Below, piece by piece: positions 32,043 through 40,967 of a stretch of 64,000 nucleotides of DNA. Each line of letters begins with the position of its first letter. Positions within the stretch are counted from its first letter, which is position 1. This DNA comes from Paractinoplanes ovalisporus (GTDB taxonomy: Bacteria > Actinomycetota > Actinomycetes > Mycobacteriales > Micromonosporaceae): the NCBI RefSeq assembly GCF_016834655.1, contig NZ_JAENHP010000007.1:62001-126000 (forward strand). The letters are read 5' to 3'. A model generated the notes under the pieces. That model was not told the DNA's origin. It did no database searches and saw only the letters and a list, made by a program, of their open reading frames with translations. A program made the position numbers and the translations under genes.

Positions 32043-32569
32043 AAGGCGATCATGTTCATGCGGTTGCCGCAGCGTACGGTGCAGAAACGCTTGGAACCGT
32101 TGCGGGACAGGTCCAGGACCAAGCCGTCGCAGTCGTCGGCCTCGCAGATGCGTAGGCGGTCCATCTCGTCCATGCGGATCACGTCGGCGAACGCCAGGCC
32201 CATCTCGGCGCGCATGCGTTCGGCCAGCGGGGCGTCGGGTGAGGTGGCGTGCATGTGCCAGTCGAGCTGGTCGTGACGCACCAGGAAAGGCAAGGCCTTG
32301 GCGTCGCGCAGCATGCGGTTGACGACCTCGACGGCCTCGTCGCGGTTCAGGTCCCAGATCGAGCGGAGCAGCGTACGGGTGTCTCGCACCTCACGAAGCT
32401 CGGCCTCGTCGTGGTCGATGCGCCCGGTATAGGAGAAACGCACCAGCAGCTCGGTGAGCTGTCCGGTCGTTGCGAGCTCGTCCGAACCGCTGCGTGAGCT
32501 GCCCGGAGTCGTGTTTCCGAGCGCGACCACGAAGTTGAGGGACTCCTCCGTGTCAGGGGCAAAAAGCAA
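32018..32569 (-). CDS. ABATE/CGNR zinc-finger family regulator
   Basis: A 183-residue protein: an N-terminal ABATE-like domain (LFAPDTEESLNFVVALGNT) and a C-terminal zinc finger with RICEADDCDG followed by RFCTVRCGNRMNMIAFR, the CGNR hallmark that supplies four cysteines. The start is TTG at 32569, supported by GAGGAG 5 nt upstream. It is divergent from an EamA exporter and probably regulates it. Family members are thought to be transcription factors, often next to exporters. Confidence 0.88.
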   Translation of the reverse strand: MLFAPDTEESLNFVVALGNTTPGSSRSGSDELATTGQLTELLVRFSYTGRIDHDEAELREVRDTRTLLRSIWDLNRDEAVEVVNRMLRDAKALPFLVRHDQLDWHMHATSPDAPLAERMRAEMGLAFADVIRMDEMDRLRICEADDCDGLVLDLSRNGSKRFCTVRCGNRMNMIAFRERKAAG

Positions 32570-32674
32570 TTTGACTCCTCACCGAGACCGGCCTAGCGTC
32601 AGGGTCATAAGCAATTTAGCTCATGACGGCAGTGGGGCCGCCGCGCAACCGCCGGTGAAGTCAGGGGAGGCGTC

Positions 32675-33673
32675 GTGAATCTCGCACCGAAGCACGTCGG
32701 ACTGGCCGCGATGATCCTGTCCGCGGTGTCGTTCGGAACGTCCGGCGCGTTCATCAAGCCGCTGCTGGAGGCCGGGTGGTCGCCGGCGGCCGCGGTCACC
32801 GTACGTGCCCTCGCCGGCAGCCTGGTGCTGCTCCCGTTCGTTCTGTTCGCGCTGCGCGGGCGCTGGTCGGCCCTGTGGCGCGCCCGGTGGCGGGTGCTCG
32901 GCATGGGCGTGATCGCGGTGGCGTTCACCCAGCTCACGTACTTCGCCGCGGTCGCTCGCATCCCCGTCTCGACGGCTCTGCTGATCGAATACCTGGCGCC
33001 GCTGCTGCTCGTGCTCTGGGCGTGGGCGACCACGCGACGGGTGCCGCGCCCGACCGTCATCCTGGGTTCCGTGCTCGCGATCGGCGGCCTGGTGCTGGTG
33101 ATCGGCCCGGGCGCGCTGCAGGCGGTCGACCCGGTGGGCCTGATGCTCGCGTTCGCCGCCGCGATCGGCTGCGCTGTCTACTTCGTCGTCGCGGCGCGCC
33201 CCTCCGACGGCCTGCCGCCCGTGGCCCTGGCCGGTTCCGGGCTGCTGCTGGGCGGTCTCGTTCTCGGTCTGGTCGGCCTGACCGGCGCGATCCCGTTCGA
33301 GACGGTCGGCGGCAGCGTTCCGATGCTCGGCGCCACCGCCCCCTGGTGGGTTCCGCTGGGCGTGGTGGCTATTGCGGGCACGGCCATCGCGTACGCCACC
33401 GGGATCGCCGGTTCCACCCGGCTGGGCTCGCGCCTGGCGTCGTTCCTGGGCCTGCTCGAGGTCGTCTTCGCGTCGATCTTCGCGTGGCTGGTGCTGGGCG
33501 AGTCGCTGACGCTGCTCCAGATGTTCGGCGGAGCCCTGATCCTGGCCGGCATCGCCACAATCCCGGGCGAGCCGACCGCCGCGGTCGCCGAAGGGGCGAA
33601 CGAGAGCAGCGAGAACCACGACGGTGACAAGAAGGAGGGCGAGGAGCCGGTGACCGCGCCGGTGCCGGCCTGA
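32675..33673 (+). CDS. EamA/DMT-family transporter (RhtA/RarD-like)
   Basis: A 332-residue protein with ten predicted helices in two EamA repeats. It starts at GTG with GGGGAGG upstream. The second repeat contains GSRLASFLGLLEVVFASIFA, a strongly conserved DMT segment. A charged tail (EGANESSENHDGDKKEGEE) extends into the cytosol. It likely exports an amino acid or metabolite. The divergent CGNR gene and two AGCAATTT copies between them (32565, 32610) suggest joint control. The following 33674-33876 shows no gene. Confidence 0.85.
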   Translation: MNLAPKHVGLAAMILSAVSFGTSGAFIKPLLEAGWSPAAAVTVRALAGSLVLLPFVLFALRGRWSALWRARWRVLGMGVIAVAFTQLTYFAAVARIPVSTALLIEYLAPLLLVLWAWATTRRVPRPTVILGSVLAIGGLVLVIGPGALQAVDPVGLMLAFAAAIGCAVYFVVAARPSDGLPPVALAGSGLLLGGLVLGLVGLTGAIPFETVGGSVPMLGATAPWWVPLGVVAIAGTAIAYATGIAGSTRLGSRLASFLGLLEVVFASIFAWLVLGESLTLLQMFGGALILAGIATIPGEPTAAVAEGANESSENHDGDKKEGEEPVTAPVPA

Positions 33674-33876
33674 CCGCGTCCGGGGATCTGCCGGCTCGCC
33701 GCTACGCCCCGCTTGACCCCCGTTGCCACGCAGGCCCGTCGCATTTGCTCGCTCGTGGCATAGAGGGAAGACCGCTTTCCCGTACGGCCGGACGACCGTG
33801 ACGCCGCCTGCCCGCCGCGTCGGGCGGTCGTCGTGCCGGTCCGTTCTCGGGCCCTGTCCAGCCTTGCCGCTGGTGG

Positions 33877-35205
33877 TCAGGCGTGTGCGCCGACCGTCAC
33901 CTCGCCGATCGTCAGCGTCGGGGTGGCGGCGAGCGCGTGACCCAGGCGCTCGACCTCGTCATCCAGGGCGGACAGCCGGGCCCGTGACAGCGGCGACAGG
34001 GGTTCCACGGTGACGTGGACCCGGCGCCCCGAGCGGCGCTGGTGCCAGACACCCGCGGCCCGCCCGTCGATCAGCAGAACGGGATAGTTCCCGGCCTGCC
34101 CCCGGGCCAGCGCCCGCTCGAAGGCCCGCCCCGGAAACACCTCACGGCGCGGGTGCGACGCCACCGTGTACGCGTCGAAGTACGGCAGCAGCCGCAAGGT
34201 GGCGTCGCCTTCAGAAAACGAATCGTCGTTCGTCAAGAGCCACGCCTGCCGACCAGCAGCACCGGCACCGGCGACTCCGGCGGCGGCACCAGCGACTTCG
34301 GCAGCAGCTGCGGCCCCGGCAACAGCGGCGGCATCGACGGGGGCGGCATCGGCGCTGATAACGCTCGCGGCATCACGGGCCGGGGCAGCACCTGCGGCGG
34401 CACTCGCAGCGTTCACGTTGGCGGCACCATAAGCGGCGGCGTCGTCGCTGGCGGCTGTGAACGGCTCCAGCATCTGGCCCATGGCGGCGAACGCCTTCGT
34501 CACCACCGGGACGGGTGTCGAGAGCCACCGCGCCACCTCGGCCGGCGTGGCCGGGCCGTAGGACCACAGGTACCGCCGGATCACCTCGTGCAACGCGGCC
34601 GTCGGCTCCCACGCCGTGAAGCCCGGCGACCACAAGGACGGGCTCGTGTAGGTCACCTTGCGTCCCCGCAACGGGCCGAAGCACAGCACCCCCTGCGTCA
34701 GCGGCGAGCCGACGATCTGACGCCACCGCGGCCAGTAGGTCTGGAACGCCGGCATCACCAGGTCACCCGCCCACGAACCGGTCCGCTTCACCACCTCGTC
34801 CGACAGCTCGTCGACGGTCAGGCATTCCCCGGCTGTCCGCACCGCGTCGTCGAGCGCCGCCACCACGTCGGACGACTGTGCGGGTGACATCCGGACGTCC
34901 GCGGCGAACGGGTTGGTGTGCGGCAGCGCGGCCAGCGCCGCCGTCCACAGGCCCAGGTCGCGGGTGGGCAGCAGGTGCACGGTCCCGCGCGGCCCCCACG
35001 TCTTGACCAGTGTGCGGTCGGTCCAGAGAGCTTCCCGTACGGCCGCCAGCGTGCCCCCGCCCATGCGGAGCGCAACCGAGGTTTCGGCCGCCGACATCAC
35101 CTGGGCGTGCGCGCCGCACATCGCCGCCACCACGTCGGCGCAGTCGGTGCCGGGCGAGGCCAGGTAGTTGCGGACGACTCGGCGGCGGAGGACGGATGAC
35201 CACAT
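33877..35205 (-). CDS. winged-helix DNA-binding domain protein (HTH_42/AlkX-like) with Ala-rich insert
   Basis: A 442-residue protein of the PF06224 type: SVLRRRVVRNYLASPG start, TWGPRGTVHLLPTRDLGLWT near 70-90, and the C-terminal LLPYFDAYTVASHPRREVF and PVLLIDGRAAGVWHQRR segments. Relatives include glycosylases protecting DNA from alkylation and crosslinks. Between about residues 255 and 320 lies an alanine-rich stretch absent from normal members. The ATG at 35205 has TAGCGT 7 nt upstream (leaderless pattern). Confidence 0.8.
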   Translation of the reverse strand: MWSSVLRRRVVRNYLASPGTDCADVVAAMCGAHAQVMSAAETSVALRMGGGTLAAVREALWTDRTLVKTWGPRGTVHLLPTRDLGLWTAALAALPHTNPFAADVRMSPAQSSDVVAALDDAVRTAGECLTVDELSDEVVKRTGSWAGDLVMPAFQTYWPRWRQIVGSPLTQGVLCFGPLRGRKVTYTSPSLWSPGFTAWEPTAALHEVIRRYLWSYGPATPAEVARWLSTPVPVVTKAFAAMGQMLEPFTAASDDAAAYGAANVNAASAAAGAAPARDAASVISADAAPVDAAAVAGAAAAAEVAGAAAGVAGAGAAGRQAWLLTNDDSFSEGDATLRLLPYFDAYTVASHPRREVFPGRAFERALARGQAGNYPVLLIDGRAAGVWHQRRSGRRVHVTVEPLSPLSRARLSALDDEVERLGHALAATPTLTIGEVTVGAHA

Positions 35206-35248
35206 GCAGGCCACGCTAGCGGCGATTGCGGCCAGTTCCCGACCGCAA

Positions 35249-35415
35249 CAACCGCCCACCCGGATCACGCCAGTGGCGCAGGAAAAGCAGCACCGCCTAC
35301 CCGGATCACGCTAGCGGCGCAGGAAAAGCAGCAATCGCCTACCCGGATCACGCCAGTGGCGCAGGAAAAGCAGCAACCGCCTACTCGGATCACGCTAGCG
35401 GCGCAGGAAAAGCAG
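35249..35415. repeat. 4 x 41-42-bp tandem repeat covering the 3' end of a response-regulator gene
   Basis: Units 35249-35290, 35291-35331, 35332-35373 and 35374-35415 differ by only a few bases. The fourth contains the stop codon (35395-35397) and last six codons of the response regulator; the other three lie downstream of it. Every copy carries GGCGCAGGAAAAGCAG. Confidence 0.95.
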
Positions 35416-36039
35416 CACCGCCAGGACCCGCCGCGACTCGCCGCCGGTGGCCGGCAGGCCGAGTTTGCCGAAGATGCTCGACACGTACTTCTCGACCGCG
35501 CGCAACGTCAGCACGAGGCGGTCGGCGATTCCCTGGTTGGAGTGTCCGCTCGCCATCAGCTCCAGCACCTCGCGCTCGCGCGGCGTCAACCGGCCGAGCG
35601 GATCGTCGGGCCGGGGCCGCGCCACCAGCGACGACACGATCACCGGGTCGACCGCGGTGCCGCCCGCGGCCACCCGGCGGAGCGCGTCGGTGAAATCCGT
35701 GACCTCCGCGATGCGGTCCTTCAACAGGTAGCCGGCCCCGGAGGCGGAATCGGCGAACAGCGTCATGGCCAGCGCCGGTTCGACGTGTTGCGACAGGACC
35801 AGCACGCCCGTACGGGGGAAGGCCGCTCTTATCTCGACCGCCGCCCGCAAACCCTCGTCGGTGTGGGTCGGCGGCATCCGGATGTCGACCACCGCCACCT
35901 CGGGCGCCAGGGCCGCCACCGCGCGCAACAGCGCCTCGGCGTCGCCGCACCGGGCCACCACCTCGAACCCGGCGTCGGTCAGCAGGCGGGCCAGCCCCTC
36001 ACGCAGGAGCACGCTGTCTTCGGCGATCGCTACCCGCAC
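35395..36039 (-). CDS. NarL/LuxR-type response regulator
   Basis: A 214-residue regulator. The receiver starts VRVAIAEDSVLLREGLARLL, phospho-Asp is in VAVVDIRMPPTHTDEG, and Lys in YLLKDRI. The HTH is LTPREREVLELMASGHSNQG. Start GTG at 36039 overlaps the kinase stop by 10 bp. The MPPTHTDEG form of the receiver loop is typical of LnrK/LiaR-like actinobacterial pairs. Its last codons lie within the 42-bp repeat. Confidence 0.88.
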   Translation of the reverse strand: MRVAIAEDSVLLREGLARLLTDAGFEVVARCGDAEALLRAVAALAPEVAVVDIRMPPTHTDEGLRAAVEIRAAFPRTGVLVLSQHVEPALAMTLFADSASGAGYLLKDRIAEVTDFTDALRRVAAGGTAVDPVIVSSLVARPRPDDPLGRLTPREREVLELMASGHSNQGIADRLVLTLRAVEKYVSSIFGKLGLPATGGESRRVLAVLLFLRR

Positions 36040-37754
36040 GGCAACTCCGCCCGGACCCGCGTGCCGCCGCCGGCCGGGCTCCACACCCGCAGCGTGCCAC
36101 CCAGCGCCTCGACCCGATCGGCCAGTCCGCGCAACCCGCTGCCGAGCCGCGTGTCGGCCCCGCCCACCCCGTCGTCCTCGATCTCCACCACCAGCCGGTC
36201 GCCGTCGGAGTGCAGGCAGACCCCGGCCGAGGAGGCGCCCGCGTGCCTTCCCACGTTGGTCAGGCTCTCGCACACCACGTAGTACGCCGCCACCTCGACC
36301 GCCTCGGGCAGCCGCCCGTCGAGACGCACGTCGAGCCGCAGCGGCACCGGCGCCGGCACCGACTCCACGGCCACCGCCAGCCCGTGCGCGCTGAGCACAC
36401 CGGGATAGAGGCCGCGGGCGATGTCACGCAGCTCGGTCAGCGACGTCGCCACCTCGACCCGGGCCTCGGCCACCGCCTCCCGCGCCGCCGGGTCGCCGCC
36501 GAGCCGGGCCTCGATCAGGCTCAGCCGCAGCGACAGGCCGACCAGCCGTTGCTGCGCACCGTCGTGCAGGTCGCGTTCCAGGCGGCGGCGCTCGCGGCGG
36601 CCGGCCTCGACCACTCGCGCTCGGGAACCCCGTACCTCGGCCAGCCCGGCTTTCAACTCGGCCCGCAGCCGCCCGTTGTCGAGCACCATCTCGACCGCCG
36701 CCACGACGGCGTCGAGCAGGTCCCGTTCCGCCGCCACGGCCGGGTGGTGGGCGATCGCGGCCACCGGTTCACCCCCGCGCCGGATCAGCGTCGCCGAGGC
36801 GGGCAGCTCGGCCGGGGCGCCGTCGTGGTCGACCCAGCTGCGATATTGCGGCAGCCAGTAGAGCAGCCGGGCGGTCGGATCGCGCAGCACCCGGGCCAGC
36901 GCGGGGGAGAGGTCGCCGGGCGCGGTCCGCAGCTCCACCATCAGCTCGCCCAGCGCGGCCCGGGCCAGCCGCGCGTCGAGCAGCCCGACCAGGAACGCCA
37001 CCGGGGCCAGGCCCAGCACACCCAGCGTGACCGCCTGCACCAGCGCGAAACCGGGAACCGAGAGCACGCCCATGACCAGCAGCACGGCGAGCGACACCAG
37101 GCCGAGAGCGAACGCGTCGACGAGCCATCGGACCGAGCGGCGCAGGGGGAGGTTGTCGGCCTTCCTCCGTACGGCGAGAAGCCCGACCCCGGCCAGCAGC
37201 AGCGCGCTCAGCGTGACCAGTTCGACCGCGTGCACCACGGTGGCGGCGGTGGGCGCGTCGACGATGCGGAGCAGGTTGCCGGGTCCGAACGCGCCCAGCG
37301 TCATGGCCGTCAACTGCAGACCGACCGAGGTCCCGTACGCGATGAGGACCAGAACGCGTGCCGTCCCGTTCAGCCGCCCGGCCGGGAAGGCCAGGAACAC
37401 GTGCAGGAACAGCACCACCACGAGCAGGTCGAGGGCCTGTCCCACGGTGAACAGCACCGGATCGGACGACCAGGCCAGGGTCGACAGCGCAGCCCCGAAC
37501 CCGACCAGAACCATGAGCCGCCCGAACGCGCTGCCCGGCCGGCGCGTCCACGCCAGCAGCCCGCAGAACACGTACGCCAGCAGGATCCAGACGAACAGCG
37601 TGGCCTGCGGGAGCCGGTCGGCGGCGCGGGCCAGGGCGAGAGACATCGCCGCTGCGGCCACCGCGGCCGAGGCCAGGGCCACCCGCAGCGTACGGCTGGG
37701 AACCTTCTGCCCGTCGATGCCAGCAGGATAGGCGCGCCGGGCGGCCGCGAACAT
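36030..37754 (-). CDS. multi-pass NarL-type sensor histidine kinase
   Basis: A 574-residue kinase. About eight to ten membrane helices cover residues ~25-265, then a linker with a degenerate GAF-like region (~275-370). HisKA_3 has RRRLERDLHDGAQQRLVGLS, with His near 413, and the HATPase domain ends near LGSGLRGLADRVEALGG. The length and architecture match large actinobacterial kinases of the LiaS/LnrJ type that sense membrane-active agents. ATG at 37754 gives the first helix a normal position; no strong RBS was seen. Confidence 0.85.
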   Translation of the reverse strand: MFAAARRAYPAGIDGQKVPSRTLRVALASAAVAAAAMSLALARAADRLPQATLFVWILLAYVFCGLLAWTRRPGSAFGRLMVLVGFGAALSTLAWSSDPVLFTVGQALDLLVVVLFLHVFLAFPAGRLNGTARVLVLIAYGTSVGLQLTAMTLGAFGPGNLLRIVDAPTAATVVHAVELVTLSALLLAGVGLLAVRRKADNLPLRRSVRWLVDAFALGLVSLAVLLVMGVLSVPGFALVQAVTLGVLGLAPVAFLVGLLDARLARAALGELMVELRTAPGDLSPALARVLRDPTARLLYWLPQYRSWVDHDGAPAELPASATLIRRGGEPVAAIAHHPAVAAERDLLDAVVAAVEMVLDNGRLRAELKAGLAEVRGSRARVVEAGRRERRRLERDLHDGAQQRLVGLSLRLSLIEARLGGDPAAREAVAEARVEVATSLTELRDIARGLYPGVLSAHGLAVAVESVPAPVPLRLDVRLDGRLPEAVEVAAYYVVCESLTNVGRHAGASSAGVCLHSDGDRLVVEIEDDGVGGADTRLGSGLRGLADRVEALGGTLRVWSPAGGGTRVRAELPCG

Positions 37755-37826
37755 GCCAGAAAACCGGCCTACGGCTTGCGGGTACGCACGGTGCCGCGCG
37801 ACCCGCACAGCGACGACCGTCGGGGC

Positions 37827-38627
37827 ATGTCCACCATTACCGCGGCGATCCGCCGCCACCCCCTCGTCTCGTTCTTCACCATCGCGTTTGTCGTCGGATG
37901 GTCGCCGTGGCCGTTCGGCATCGAAGGAACCAGCCTCCTGCCGGTCGCGCCGCTGGTCGCCGCCCTGATCGTCGCCGCCGTCACCGGAACCCTGCGCGAC
38001 CTCGGCCGCCGCATGATCCGCTGGCGGGTGCCCTGGTGGTGCTACCTGGCCGCGGTCGGGCTGCCGCTGGCCGTCATCTTCTCGACGGTCGCGATCGCCC
38101 GCGGCGCCTCGTGGCAGTTCGCGTGGGCCGACATCGCGATGGTGTTCGCGCTGCGCTGGGTCAACCCGATGGACGGCCCGCTCGGCGAGGAACCCGGCTG
38201 GCGCGGGTTCGCCCTGCCCCGCCGGGACGCGCTCCACTCCCCGCTCGCCTCGGCGGCCGTGCTCGCGTCGCTGGTCGCGCTCTGGCACCTGCCGCTGGTC
38301 TTCGTGACACAGGGGAACCACATCGGCTGGATCGGGCTGCCGATCACGTTCGTCATCACGTTCGTGTACTGCTGGCTGTTCCGGCGTTCGGACGGCAGCG
38401 TGCTGCTGACGATGCTCTTCCACGTGGTGCAGGGCACGATCACCCCGGAGACCTTCGGGTACGAGGGTTCCGACATCGACCGCGTCCTGACGTACGGGCT
38501 CGTCGCCTGGACCGTGATCGCGCTCGCCACCATGGTCCTCGACCGCGGCGCCTGGACCCGCCGGCCCTCGACCCCCGAGGCCCGTCGCCCGGACGGTGTG
38601 CTGACGACCCCGATCGTGCAGCCCTGA
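37827..38627 (+). CDS. CPBP-family intramembrane metalloprotease-like protein
   Basis: A 266-residue membrane protein with about seven helices. Motif 1 GEEPGWRGF (EExxxR) is near 121-129, ALWHLPLVF gives the second-motif His, and LLTMLFHVVQG the third. These residues bind metal in Rce1-type proteases. CPBP proteins process prenylated or membrane peptides or act as bacteriocin self-immunity proteins. It is transcribed divergently from the kinase gene. Confidence 0.85.
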   Translation: MSTITAAIRRHPLVSFFTIAFVVGWSPWPFGIEGTSLLPVAPLVAALIVAAVTGTLRDLGRRMIRWRVPWWCYLAAVGLPLAVIFSTVAIARGASWQFAWADIAMVFALRWVNPMDGPLGEEPGWRGFALPRRDALHSPLASAAVLASLVALWHLPLVFVTQGNHIGWIGLPITFVITFVYCWLFRRSDGSVLLTMLFHVVQGTITPETFGYEGSDIDRVLTYGLVAWTVIALATMVLDRGAWTRRPSTPEARRPDGVLTTPIVQP

Positions 38628-38695
38628 GCATTCTCAGGGTGATCTCGGGGTAGAGCCCGATGGTTCGGCGGGCCGGGGAGCGGAAGGCTGATCCT

Positions 38696-39328
38696 GTGCT
38701 CGCCGAACTGATGAACGCCGCCACCGCCTTCGTCGACTGGCTGTCCACTCTCGACCGATGGACGGTTCTGGTCTTCACGTTCCTGTCCGCCGCCGTCGAG
38801 ATGACATTCCTGGCCGGTCTGCTCGTGCCCGGCGAATCCGTGGTCATGCTGGCCGGGTCGCTGCCGGACGGGCCGATGGGCTTCGTGGCGGTGCTGGCGG
38901 TCGGCACTGCGGGTGCGCTCGCCGGTCAGATGTGCGGCTACGCGATCGGCCGCGCCTTCGGTCCCCGCCTGCGCGGAACCCGGCTGGGCCGCCGCATCGG
39001 CGCCGAACGTTTCGACCGGGCCGAGACCTACCTGCGTGAGCGCGGGGCCCCGGCCCTGGTCGCGGTGCGGTTTGTGGCCGTGGTGCACGCGGTGGTCCCG
39101 ATCGTGGCCGGGGTGGTGCGGATGCCGTTCGGCCGGTTCGTCCTCTGGTCGGGTCTCGGCACGGCCCTGTGGGTGGGCGCCTTCGCCGGCGTCGGGCTGA
39201 TCACGGCGGGGGCCGACGCCACGGGCGGTCTCGGCCTCGTGCTCACCGCGGTCGGCGCGACCTGCCTCGGCGTGGTGCCGTTCCTGGCCCGCCGCCTGCG
39301 CCGCCCCGCTGCGGCGGTCGCTGCCTGA
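38696..39328 (+). CDS. DedA-family membrane protein
   Basis: A 210-residue protein with the VTT/DedA plan: FLSAAVEMTFLAGLLVPGES near the start, GALAGQMCGYAIGRAFG, and RFVAVVHAVVPIVAGVVRMP containing the conserved R and amphipathic re-entrant segment. DedA proteins act in lipid-carrier or phospholipid scrambling and membrane homeostasis. GTG at 38696 has GGAAGG 9 nt upstream. Confidence 0.85.
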   Translation: MLAELMNAATAFVDWLSTLDRWTVLVFTFLSAAVEMTFLAGLLVPGESVVMLAGSLPDGPMGFVAVLAVGTAGALAGQMCGYAIGRAFGPRLRGTRLGRRIGAERFDRAETYLRERGAPALVAVRFVAVVHAVVPIVAGVVRMPFGRFVLWSGLGTALWVGAFAGVGLITAGADATGGLGLVLTAVGATCLGVVPFLARRLRRPAAAVAA

Positions 39329-39445
39329 GACGCCGAACGGCCAGGGACCGTACGGCGGGAACTGGTCTTCCGGGGTGAACCTGCGGGCCACGTACGGGGG
39401 ATGGCATGCCCGTTTGTCACGCCGCTGATGGGGGATGCAGGCGTG

Positions 39446-40531
39446 ATGACGAGCGACAGTGGTCAGCGGCGGGACGTGGTGGTGCTGGGCGGTTCGGCCG
39501 GTGGGGTTGAGGCGCTGCGCCAGGTGGTTGCGGGTCTGCCGGCCGATCTGCCGGCGGCGGTGCTCGTCGTGCTGCACATACCGGCTCAGAGCGCCAGCCG
39601 GCTGGCGGCGATCCTGGACCGCTGCGGACCCCTGCCGGTGCGCGCGGCCGAGCACGGGATGCCGCTGCGGGAAGGCCAGGTTCTGGTGGCCGTGCCCGGG
39701 CGGCATCTGCTCGTCCGGGACGGGCACGTGCTGCTCAGCGGCGCCCCGAAGCAGAACCGGGCCCGCCCGTCGGTCGACGCCCTGTTCCGTAGTGTGGCGC
39801 GCTGGCGAGGATCCCGTACGGTGGCCGTGGTCCTCTCCGGAAACTTGGACGACGGCGCCGTGGGGCTGGCCGCGGTCGATGCCGCCGGTGGCGCCTGTCT
39901 CGTGCAGGACCCGGAAGACGCGGACTACCCGGGCATGCCCCGCGCGGCGCTGGCGGTCGTTCCCCGGGCCGAACGTCTGCCCGCCGTCGACATCGGTTTC
40001 GGCATCGTGCAGCTGCTGGCCGAACACATCGAACCGACATCGTCCAGCCCGGACGCCGACCTGCTGGCGGAGACCGACATGGCCGAGAACTTCAACGACA
40101 TCCCGCAGCGTCGGCAGCCCGGACGTCCGGTCGCGCTCAGCTGCCCCGACTGCACGGGCGGCATGAACGTCGTCGACACCGGGCCGGCGCTGCACTACAC
40201 CTGCCACATCGGGCACATCTGGTCGCCGCAGAACCTGCTCGCCGCCCAGCAGGAAAAGATCGAGCAGGGACTGTGGACGGCGCTGAGCCTGCTCGAGGAG
40301 CAGGCCCGCCTCTACGAGGACCTGGCCGGCCGGCACCGCGGCAACACCACCGGGCTGGCCGGGGCCCATCAGCGGGCGGCGGCCGAGGAGATCCGGGCGG
40401 CGGCCGAGGTGATCCGCAAACACTTCCCGGACATCGTGCTCGACGACCTCGACGACGTACCGGGCCTCGACAGCATTTCGGGTCTCGACAGCGCTCGTAG
40501 TCTCGACAGCGTTCGCGGCCTCGGCGGGTGA
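39446..40531 (+). CDS. orphan CheB-type methylesterase with C-terminal zinc-ribbon-like region
   Basis: A 361-residue protein. The CheB catalytic domain begins RDVVVLGGSAGGVEALRQVV (Ser nucleophile in GGSAGG), with the His in VVLHIPAQ and the acid in LSGNLDDGAVGL. Receiver domain and CheR, CheA or MCP neighbours are lacking. Behind it comes a CPDC...YTCHIGH four-ligand knuckle and a long alpha-helical region (AAQQEKIEQGLWTALSLLEE). Such stand-alone CheB proteins occur widely without chemotaxis genes. The last 25 residues are 18-bp repeats. ATG at 39446 is one of several possible starts. Confidence 0.8.
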   Translation: MTSDSGQRRDVVVLGGSAGGVEALRQVVAGLPADLPAAVLVVLHIPAQSASRLAAILDRCGPLPVRAAEHGMPLREGQVLVAVPGRHLLVRDGHVLLSGAPKQNRARPSVDALFRSVARWRGSRTVAVVLSGNLDDGAVGLAAVDAAGGACLVQDPEDADYPGMPRAALAVVPRAERLPAVDIGFGIVQLLAEHIEPTSSSPDADLLAETDMAENFNDIPQRRQPGRPVALSCPDCTGGMNVVDTGPALHYTCHIGHIWSPQNLLAAQQEKIEQGLWTALSLLEEQARLYEDLAGRHRGNTTGLAGAHQRAAAEEIRAAAEVIRKHFPDIVLDDLDDVPGLDSISGLDSARSLDSVRGLGG

Positions 40532-40620
40532 ACGTCGGCGGGGTGCCTCGACGGGGCTCCCCGGCGGCGTGCCTCGACGGGGAGCCTCGATAGGAGCCTC
40601 GACAGGTGCGCCTCGCCCGG
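40463..40620. repeat. 18-bp tandem repeats at the 3' end of cheB-like gene, decaying into the spacer
   Basis: Units 40463-40480, 40481-40498, 40499-40516 and a partial 40517-40525 share CTCGACAGC and encode LDS-containing hexapeptides. Past the stop the spacer continues with several imperfect GCCTCGAC(G/A)GG copies to about 40620. Confidence 0.8.
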
Positions 40621-40655
40621 CGATGCTGAGGTCTGGCGTCGTAGGGAGGCGAGGC

Positions 40656-40967
40656 ATGATCGCGCGGACCTGGCACGGCTGGACGACGGCGTCCCTGGCG
40701 GACGAGTATCAGCATCACTACGCGACGGTGGTGGCGACCGAGCTGCGGGGCATCCCGGGTTTCCGGGGCGCCCGGCTGCTGCGCCATCAGAGCGGCGGCG
40801 AGGTGCGGTTCACGTCGATCACGTTCTTCACCGACGTCGACGCGATCCGGGCCTTCGCCGGCGACGAATACGAGTTCGCGGTCGTGGCCGAGCAGGCGCG
40901 CAAGGTGCTGACCCGCTGGGACGAGCGGGTGGTGCACGACGAGGTCGCGATCTTCGTTACGGGCTGA
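40656..40967 (+). CDS. small ABM (antibiotic biosynthesis monooxygenase)-like protein
   Basis: A 103-residue alpha/beta ferredoxin-like-fold protein: MIARTWHGWTTASLADEYQH, GIPGFRGARLLRHQSGGEV and TSITFFTDVDAIRAFAGDEY match the ABM/dimeric alpha-beta barrel plan. AGGGAGG lies 6 nt before the ATG. Members range from quinone-forming monooxygenases to heme-degrading and non-catalytic proteins; no specific role can be assigned. Confidence 0.75.
   Translation: MIARTWHGWTTASLADEYQHHYATVVATELRGIPGFRGARLLRHQSGGEVRFTSITFFTDVDAIRAFAGDEYEFAVVAEQARKVLTRWDERVVHDEVAIFVTG

Noticed and set aside
32565..32622. Two AGCAATTTxxCTC copies as a firm CGNR operator
   Set aside because: One copy overlaps the start codon and ribosome binding site of the CGNR gene, so the similarity may be accidental; only mentioned in the transporter entry.
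35249..35415. CRISPR array
   Set aside because: The units are contiguous with no unique spacers, and the repeat includes the end of a coding gene; no cas genes are present.
38042..40657. 871-codon open frame on the minus strand across the CPBP, DedA and CheB genes
   Set aside because: It spans three well-supported genes on the other strand and has no family features; it is a GC-bias artefact.
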